Of a stretch of DNA of 64,000 nucleotides, positions 59,074 through 64,000 are shown in pieces. The notes under the pieces are model-generated. The model had not been told where the DNA came from and did no database searches. It worked only from the letters and a program-made list of their open reading frames with translations. This DNA is from Streptomyces sp. KL109B (GTDB lineage: Bacteria; Actinomycetota; Actinomycetes; Streptomycetales; Streptomycetaceae). The position numbers were made by a program, and so were the translations under genes. The first letter of the stretch is position 1. Each line of letters starts with the position of its first letter. The DNA lies in assembly GCF_030766935.1 (NCBI RefSeq), contig NZ_JASERL010000017.1, forward strand, positions 124,001-188,000, read 5' to 3'.

Positions 59074-60312
59074 ATGAGCACAGCCGACTCCACCCGCACC
59101 ACCACCCCCGACGTCCCCGACCTGCTCGCCCCGGCCAAGCTCGGCCCCCTCACCCTGCGCAACCGCGTCATCAAGGCGGCCACCTTCGAAGGTGTCACGC
59201 CCGGCGCCCTGGTCAGCGACGAACTCATCGAATACCACCGGCGCCCCGCGGCCGGCGGCGTCGGCATGACGACCGTCGCGTACTGCGCCGTCGCCCCCGA
59301 GGGACGTACCGAACGCGACCAGATCCACATGCGCCCCGAAGCGGTGCCAGGACTGCGCCGCCTCACCGAGGCCGTGCACGCGGAGGGCGCCGCGATCTCC
59401 GCGCAGATCGGGCACGCGGGACCCGTCGCCGACCCGGTCTCCAACGGTCTGCCCGCGCTCGCGCCCAGCCGCTTCCTCAACCTCCAGGCCCTCCGCTTCG
59501 CCCGCCCCGCCACCCGCGAGGACATCGCCCGCGTCACCCGCGCCCACGCCCGCGCGGCCCGCATCGCCGTCGAGGCCGGGTTCGACGCGGTGGAGATCCA
59601 CCTCGGGCACAACTACTTCGCCAGCTCGTTCCTCAGCCCGAAACTCAACAAGCGCAAGGACGAGTACGGTGGCACGCTCGCGGGCCGCGCCAAGGTGGCC
59701 CGGGGCGTGGCACGGGCGGTGCGCGACGAGGTCGGCGACGAGATCGCAGTCACCGCCAAACTCAACATGGACGACGGGGTGTCCGGCGGCATCTGGCTCG
59801 ACGAGAGCCTGCGCACGGCCGCCTGGCTGGAGGAGGACGGCAGCGTCGACGCCCTCGAACTCACCGCAGGAAGCTCCCTGTTGAACCCCATGTACCTGTT
59901 CCGCGGCGGCGCGCCCGTGCGGCAGTTCGCGGCGACGTTCCCGCAGCCCCAGCGGTTCGGCATCGAGCGCGTCGGCAAGAAGTTCATCCGCGCCTACCCC
60001 TACGAGGAGGCGTTCCTGCTGCCCTCGGCACGTCAGTTCCGCGCCGCCCTCAAGCTGCCGCTGATCCTGCTCGGCGGCGTCGCCGACCGGGAGACCGCCG
60101 AACAGGCCATGACCGAGGGCTTCGAGTTCGTGGCGATGGCCCGCGCGCTGCTGCGCGAACCCGACCTCGTCAACCGCTTCGCCGAGGACCGCGCGGCCGG
60201 CCGCCCCAGCCACTCGCTGTGCATCCACTGCAACCGCTGCATGCCCACCATCTACACCGGGACACGCTGCGTCCTGATCGAACCGGAACCCTTCCACGCG
60301 CGCGGCCACTGA
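59074..60312 (+). CDS. old yellow enzyme-type NADH:flavin oxidoreductase
   Basis: A 412-aa FMN TIM-barrel ene-reductase. Motifs: LTLRNRVIKAATFEGVTPG, AISAQIGHAGPV, the His/Asn pair in VEIHLGHNYFASSFLSP, and GVADRETAEQAMTEGFEFVAMARALLREPDL. The C-terminus has several cysteines (CIHCNRCM, TRCV), partly resembling the 4Fe-4S site of 2,4-dienoyl-CoA reductases but without the following FAD domain. AGAGGAG lies about 10 nt before the ATG. Confidence 0.9.
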   Translation: MSTADSTRTTTPDVPDLLAPAKLGPLTLRNRVIKAATFEGVTPGALVSDELIEYHRRPAAGGVGMTTVAYCAVAPEGRTERDQIHMRPEAVPGLRRLTEAVHAEGAAISAQIGHAGPVADPVSNGLPALAPSRFLNLQALRFARPATREDIARVTRAHARAARIAVEAGFDAVEIHLGHNYFASSFLSPKLNKRKDEYGGTLAGRAKVARGVARAVRDEVGDEIAVTAKLNMDDGVSGGIWLDESLRTAAWLEEDGSVDALELTAGSSLLNPMYLFRGGAPVRQFAATFPQPQRFGIERVGKKFIRAYPYEEAFLLPSARQFRAALKLPLILLGGVADRETAEQAMTEGFEFVAMARALLREPDLVNRFAEDRAAGRPSHSLCIHCNRCMPTIYTGTRCVLIEPEPFHARGH

Positions 60313-60347
60313 GCCCGGGTACGTGACTCGGCGGGCGCGCGGCGCGG

Positions 60348-60470
60348 CTACTTCCGCCGGAACAGGTGGTGCCGCACGCCCGCCGTGCGGCTCGGCGCCA
60401 CGTCGAGGCGGAAGCGGTCGAGGAGCTCGTCCGGGGAGCCCCGGAGCCGGGAGCCCACGCCGAGTGTCAC
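60348..60470 (-). CDS. possible 40-aa coupled ORF
   Basis: A GTG overlapping the stop of the Lys/Ala-rich protein gene (GTGA), with GGAGA 4 nt upstream, opens 40 codons ending HHLFRRK. The peptide (SPDELLDRFRLDVAPSRTAG) has good codon use and looks like the end of a larger protein. It may be a true small gene, a remnant, or the product of readthrough or frameshifting. I recognise no family. Confidence 0.4.
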   Translation of the reverse strand: MTLGVGSRLRGSPDELLDRFRLDVAPSRTAGVRHHLFRRK

Positions 60471-61183
60471 GCCGTCTCCGCGGCCTTGGCCTTCGGCTCC
60501 GCCGGCTTGCTCTCGGCCGCCTTGTCCTGGCCCGCCTTGGTGTCCGTGGCGGCGGGGGAGGCGACGTAGAAGACCGAGCGCTTCTGACGGGTGCGCTCGG
60601 CGCGCGCCTTGGCGACCAGGGCCTCCAGCGTGTTGCGGACGACCTTGATGTTGAACTCCCGCTTGGGGTGCGCCTTTTGCAGCGTCGTGGTGATCTCGGC
60701 GGCGGACCGCGGGGAGGTCTCGGCGCCCAGCTGGGACACGATGAGGTCGACCAGCGTGCCACTCTGCTGCCCGGACTTCTTGACGGTCGGGGTGACGGTC
60801 TTGGCGGGGGCGGCGGACTTGGTGGCCTTGGCCGCGGCGGCCGGCGTCTCGCGGGCCTTCTTCGACTGCGGGGCCTTCGAGGCCTTCGGGGACTTGGGGG
60901 CGACCGCCTTCTCGCGGGTCTGCTGGCGCGGCACCTTGCCCGCCGCCCGGCCGACGGCCTTCGCGGCGGTGGGTGCGGGGGTGGGCGGGAGTTCGCCGCT
61001 GCTCAGGGACTTCAACATGCTTTCCAGGAGGGCGCGATTCTCCTCGAGCGTCCCCAACTCGGCCTGCAGAGCGGCGATTTCCTCGCTGATCCGCTTCAAC
61101 TCGTTCTCGTTGTGCGCCAGATCGTCCGCGATCCGGTCCGCGTAGCGGGACTTGAGCTCGGCCTGGGGTGTGGTGTCCGACAT
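60467..61183 (-). CDS. Lys/Ala-rich histone-like protein with coiled coil
   Basis: A 238-aa protein in three parts. Residues 10-65 form a coiled coil (DLAHNENELKRISEEIAALQ and LGTLEENRALLESMLKSL). Residues 70-145 form a Lys/Ala/Pro-rich disordered tail-like linker. Residues 145-205 resemble a winged helix (LVDLIVSQLGAETSPRSAAEI, then RNTLEALVAKARAERTRQKRSVFYVAS), followed by another Lys/Ala tail. This suggests a nucleoid-binding role like histone H1-type proteins, by inference. The ATG at 61183 has only a weak ribosome site. Confidence 0.75.
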   Translation of the reverse strand: MSDTTPQAELKSRYADRIADDLAHNENELKRISEEIAALQAELGTLEENRALLESMLKSLSSGELPPTPAPTAAKAVGRAAGKVPRQQTREKAVAPKSPKASKAPQSKKARETPAAAAKATKSAAPAKTVTPTVKKSGQQSGTLVDLIVSQLGAETSPRSAAEITTTLQKAHPKREFNIKVVRNTLEALVAKARAERTRQKRSVFYVASPAATDTKAGQDKAAESKPAEPKAKAAETA

Positions 61184-61354
61184 GGTGGCTCGCTTTCGTG
61201 GCAAGGAGTGATCTGTCGGTGTACGTGCGTGTGCGTGCGTGTGTGTGCACGTGTGCTGTAGGGCCGGATGGTACTCACCCGGGTACCCATCATGTGGCCC
61301 GTCAGCACAGATCGGTCTCCTTTTACGGTAGGGGAGTTGACGTGTTGACGCGCC

Positions 61355-62149
61355 CTACGCCTTGCGTCCGATGCCACCGAAACTGCTGACCGGGTCCGGG
61401 AGTTCACCGTCGTCACCCTCGGCGCGCCACTGGGACACCGAGGTCAGACCGGGTTCCACCAGGTCGAATCCGTCGAAGAAGCGGCCGATCTCCTCCGGTG
61501 TGCGGTTGGTCCGCGGGTTGTCACTCGTGCTGTTCCACTGCTCCACCATCGCGCGAGTGGCCTCGGGGTGGTACACCTCCGTGCTGTCGCACAGCACCAG
61601 GTGACTGCCGGCGGGCAGCGCGCTCTTCAGCTCCTCGACGAGTCCGTAGGCCCGCTCGTCGGTGACATGGGCGACCACGCCGAGCAGCATCAGGGCGACC
61701 GGACGGCCGAAGTCCAGCGTCCGCCCGGCCTGCCGGAGGATGTCGGCGGGGTTCCGCAGATCGGCCTCGATGTAGTCGGTGGCCCCCTGCGGAGTGCTGG
61801 TCAGCAGGGCCTCCGCGTGCCGCAGCACGACCGGGTCGTGGTCCACGTACACGATGCGCGCCGTCGGATCGTGCCGCTGCGCCACGTCGTGCGTGTTGTC
61901 GATGGTGGGAAGGCCGGTGCCGATGTCGAGGAACTGCCCGATGCCCGCCTCCCGCACGAGGTACGAGACGGTGCGCGCGAGGAAGTCGCGCTGGGCCCGC
62001 GCCACGTGCACGATCTCCGCGTTGACCTGCTGAATCGCGTCACCGACCTGGCGGTCGATCTCGTAGCAGTCCTTGCCGCCGAGCCAGTAGTTCCAGATAC
62101 GGGCCGAATGCGGTGCGTCACTGTCGATCAGCGGACGGTCCTGGGGCAC
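61355..62149 (-). CDS. SAM-dependent methyltransferase, DUF574 type
   Basis: A 264-aa protein of the actinomycete-specific methyltransferase family (Methyltransf_19). It starts SAPH-like with APHSARIWNYWLGGKDCYEID, then the SAM motif QFLDIGTGLPTIDNTHDVAQ, IVYVDHDPVVLRHAEALL and ADLRNPADIL. These genes are numerous in Streptomyces and mostly uncharacterised. The GTG at 62149 has GGAG 6 nt upstream. Confidence 0.9.
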   Translation of the reverse strand: MPQDRPLIDSDAPHSARIWNYWLGGKDCYEIDRQVGDAIQQVNAEIVHVARAQRDFLARTVSYLVREAGIGQFLDIGTGLPTIDNTHDVAQRHDPTARIVYVDHDPVVLRHAEALLTSTPQGATDYIEADLRNPADILRQAGRTLDFGRPVALMLLGVVAHVTDERAYGLVEELKSALPAGSHLVLCDSTEVYHPEATRAMVEQWNSTSDNPRTNRTPEEIGRFFDGFDLVEPGLTSVSQWRAEGDDGELPDPVSSFGGIGRKA

Positions 62150-62454
62150 GAGTCGCTCCGATGCGTCGGTGGGTGGGCGTGGGGTGGCTGTGCGAGTGGG
62201 TGTGTCAACCAGGGTAATTCATGGGGGAGTTGGAGCGGGCGCGGGAGGGGGCGCCGGGGGTTCGGTGGTGTGGCGGCGCGGGCGGAGCGCGGTGGCGGTG
62301 GGCCGTGCCGTGACCGGCGTTGCCGCCGATGGTGTGCACTCCGCCGCAGGTCAGACGTTTATGCAGGTCGGACGGGGTGGCGTAACACCCGCGAAACATA
62401 AGAAGGCGTACGGTCTGCCGTCACACGAAGCGCGGAGGCGGAGAAGGGACTGGC
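62150..62454. other. 305-bp intergenic region
   Basis: Divergent promoters of the methyltransferase and GntR genes. The left half is G-rich (runs of GGGTG/GGGCG) with little structure. A 30-codon ORF from 62221 was examined and not accepted. The right half, near 62350-62420, is more AT-rich and is the likely promoter of the GntR gene. Confidence 0.5.
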
Positions 62455-63180
62455 ATGGAGCACGGTGACGGGACGCGGGCCGATCGGGCACGCCGCGTCG
62501 CCGACGTACTGCGGCAGCGGATCGTCGACGGCGCGTACGAGGGCGTACTGCCCGACGAGCGCGACCTGGGCCGCTCCCTCGGAGCCACCCGGAACGCCGT
62601 GCGCGAGGCCCTGAACCTGCTGCGGGACGAAGGGGTCGTCACCCGGCGGCGCGGCATCGGCACCCTCGTCACAGGACACAAGGCCGGGCACGGACTCGAC
62701 CGGCTCGTGGGCCTCGCCGAGGAGTTGACCGCGTACGGCACCGTCACCAACGAGGTGCGCGAGGCACGTGTCGTGCCGCACGCGCCACCCGCGATCACCC
62801 AGCGCCTCGACCTGCCGGAGCGCTCCGAGGCGGTCTACATCGAGCGCCTGAGATGCCTCGACGGCACCCCGCTCTCCCTCGACTCGACCTGGCTCGCCCC
62901 CGACATCGGCCGCCCGCTGCTCGACCGCCACCTCGCCGGACGCGATCTGTTCGCGCTCATCGAGGAGACCAGCGGCACCCGGCTCGGCAGCGCCGAGGTC
63001 ACCGTGCACGCCGTCACCGCCGACCCGGACACCGCGCGCCTGCTGCACATCGCGGAGGGCGCCGCCCTCTTCACCATCGACCGGCTGACCCGGCTCGCGG
63101 ACGGCCGCCCCGTCGACGCCGAGTCACTGCGAGTGCGCGCCGACCGGTTCGCCCTGCGGGCCGTCCTGCCGAGGGACTAG
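62455..63180 (+). CDS. GntR family regulator (HutC/UTRA type)
   Basis: A 241-aa regulator. The N-terminal winged helix reads VADVLRQRIVDGAYEGVLPDERDLGRSLGATRNAVREALNLLRDEGVVTRRRGIGTLV in outline; the UTRA effector domain has VYIERLRCLDGTPLSLDSTWL and DLFALIEETSGTRLGSAEVTVHAV. AGAAGGGA lies before the ATG. It is followed after 41 nt by a TauE-type permease, the probable target. Confidence 0.92.
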   Translation: MEHGDGTRADRARRVADVLRQRIVDGAYEGVLPDERDLGRSLGATRNAVREALNLLRDEGVVTRRRGIGTLVTGHKAGHGLDRLVGLAEELTAYGTVTNEVREARVVPHAPPAITQRLDLPERSEAVYIERLRCLDGTPLSLDSTWLAPDIGRPLLDRHLAGRDLFALIEETSGTRLGSAEVTVHAVTADPDTARLLHIAEGAALFTIDRLTRLADGRPVDAESLRVRADRFALRAVLPRD

Positions 63181-63221
63181 CGACACAGGGACAGAGGAAC
63201 AGAAGGACTGAGGAAGCACAC

Positions 63222-63983
63222 ATGACCCTGGACACGACACACCTCGCACTCCTGGCGGTGGCCGGGCTGCTCGGCGGCATCGGGATCACCGCGCTCGGGC
63301 CCGGCGGCGTGCTGCCCACCATCGGCCTGTTCCTGTTCTCCGGCCTGACGCCCTCGGGCGTCGCGGGCACCGCGATCGTCACGCACGTCGCGACGGGCCT
63401 GCTCGGCACGGCCGCGTACGCGCGCTCGGGGCAGCTCCGGGAACCCGGCACCCGCCGCGTCGCCGCGACGCTCGCAGGCGCCGCGCTGGTGGGTGCGCCG
63501 CTGGGCGTGCTGTGCAACACCCTTGTCGCGGGGCGTGGCTTCGGGATCCTGCTGGCCTGCGCGGTCGTCGTCACCGGCGTCCTGGTGTGGGTGCGCGACC
63601 GCCGTGCCCCGCGGGAGTCCGAACGCGCGAGCATCCCCCTCGGCCGCACGGCCCTGATCGGCGGCGTCGTCGCGGTCGTGGCGGGCCTCTTCGGGCTCGG
63701 CGGGCCCATGCTGAGCGTGCCCCTGCTCGTCGTCGCCGGCCTGCCAGTCCTGTCGTCCCTGGCCGCCGCGCAGGCCCAGTCGATCGTCATCGCGAGCGTG
63801 GGCACGGTCGCGTACGTGCTCCACGGCGACGTCGACTGGGCGCTCGCGGCCCTGGTGGGCGTGCCGGAACTGGCCGGCGTCCTCATCGGCTGGCGCATCG
63901 CCCACGCCATCCCGGCCCGGCGCCTGAAGTACGCGATGGTCGCGTTCCTGCTGGCGTCGGCGCCGTTCCTGGCGTTGCACTAG
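63222..63983 (+). CDS. TauE/SafE family anion permease
   Basis: A 253-aa membrane protein with about seven to eight helices. Both internal repeats of the TauE/SafE family are visible (LLGGIGITALGPGGVLPTIGLFL and VVAVVAGLFGLGGPMLSVPLLVVAGLP). Family members export sulfite, sulfoacetate or related organic anions. It is probably regulated by the GntR protein upstream. AGGAA precedes the ATG by about 6 nt. Confidence 0.9.
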   Translation: MTLDTTHLALLAVAGLLGGIGITALGPGGVLPTIGLFLFSGLTPSGVAGTAIVTHVATGLLGTAAYARSGQLREPGTRRVAATLAGAALVGAPLGVLCNTLVAGRGFGILLACAVVVTGVLVWVRDRRAPRESERASIPLGRTALIGGVVAVVAGLFGLGGPMLSVPLLVVAGLPVLSSLAAAQAQSIVIASVGTVAYVLHGDVDWALAALVGVPELAGVLIGWRIAHAIPARRLKYAMVAFLLASAPFLALH

Positions 63984-64000
63984 GGAATGGGAGAGTGACG

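Noticed and set aside
62221..62313. 30-codon ORF (MGELERAREG...)
   Set aside because: No ribosome site, Trp/Arg-rich content and poor third-position pattern; likely chance.

Overview
The window is chromosomal DNA from a Streptomyces-type actinomycete. It is very GC-rich, with strong G/C at third codon positions and many GTG/TTG starts. It carries an SsgA-like sporulation protein, a DUF5999-type small protein, a SAM methyltransferase of the actinomycete DUF574 family, Dps, and several IdeR/DmdR-type iron boxes. No rRNA, tRNA, CRISPR array, insertion sequence or prophage was seen. The long open frames antisense to the real genes are a GC artefact.

Layout. 1-4.7 kb: the start of a MerR regulator, an aldo/keto reductase with a MerR-type promoter, a secreted SGNH hydrolase, and a short UvrA paralogue. 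4.8-11 kb: a Pro/Gln-repeat protein, a tautomerase, a divergent SDR/TetR pair, and a PadR-ABC ATPase-FtsX permease operon. 11-22 kb: an aromatic-acid block with LysR, benzoylformate decarboxylase, aldehyde dehydrogenase, an aromatic-acid symporter, VanA/VanB-type Rieske demethylase with a 55-aa protein between its genes, an IclR regulator and an enol-lactonase-like hydrolase. A DHA2 exporter with an iron box lies inside it. Together the enzymes could take an arylglyoxylate to an aldehyde, an acid and an O-demethylated acid. 22-29 kb: a HAD phosphatase, an ankyrin protein, a secreted lipase, a secreted small protein-carbonic anhydrase-SulP operon, and a nitroreductase. 29-33 kb: two ABC-F genes; the upstream one has a leader with a 9-codon ORF. 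33-40 kb: an HPP protein, small proteins, Dps, an iron-siderophore importer (ATPase, lipoprotein, fused permease) behind an iron box, a peroxiredoxin, a zinc-ribbon protein and the SsgA-like gene.

41.1-47.3 kb is the most interesting region. An IclR regulator diverges from a nine-gene run: amidohydrolase/deacetylase, PRD-domain protein, SFCGS glycine-rich protein, DUF4312, membrane proteins DUF4311 and DUF4310, a DgaE-like PLP enzyme, an HPr protein and a KDPG-type aldolase. I infer a catabolic pathway for an N-acylated amino-sugar acid, coupled to an uncharacterised transporter that uses phosphotransferase-system (PTS) parts.

47.3-64 kb: an FG-GAP protein, a CHMI-like isomerase, ferredoxin-NADP reductase divergent from MsrA around two palindromes, MarR with an MFS-Usp fusion, a 59-aa membrane protein, a malX-malY PTS operon, an orphan StyA-like monooxygenase, TetR with an old-yellow-enzyme homologue, a histone-like Lys/Ala-rich protein, a methyltransferase, and GntR with a TauE-type permease. 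Several genes appear to be transcribed without a leader: the -10 hexamer sits exactly 7 nt before the start codon.
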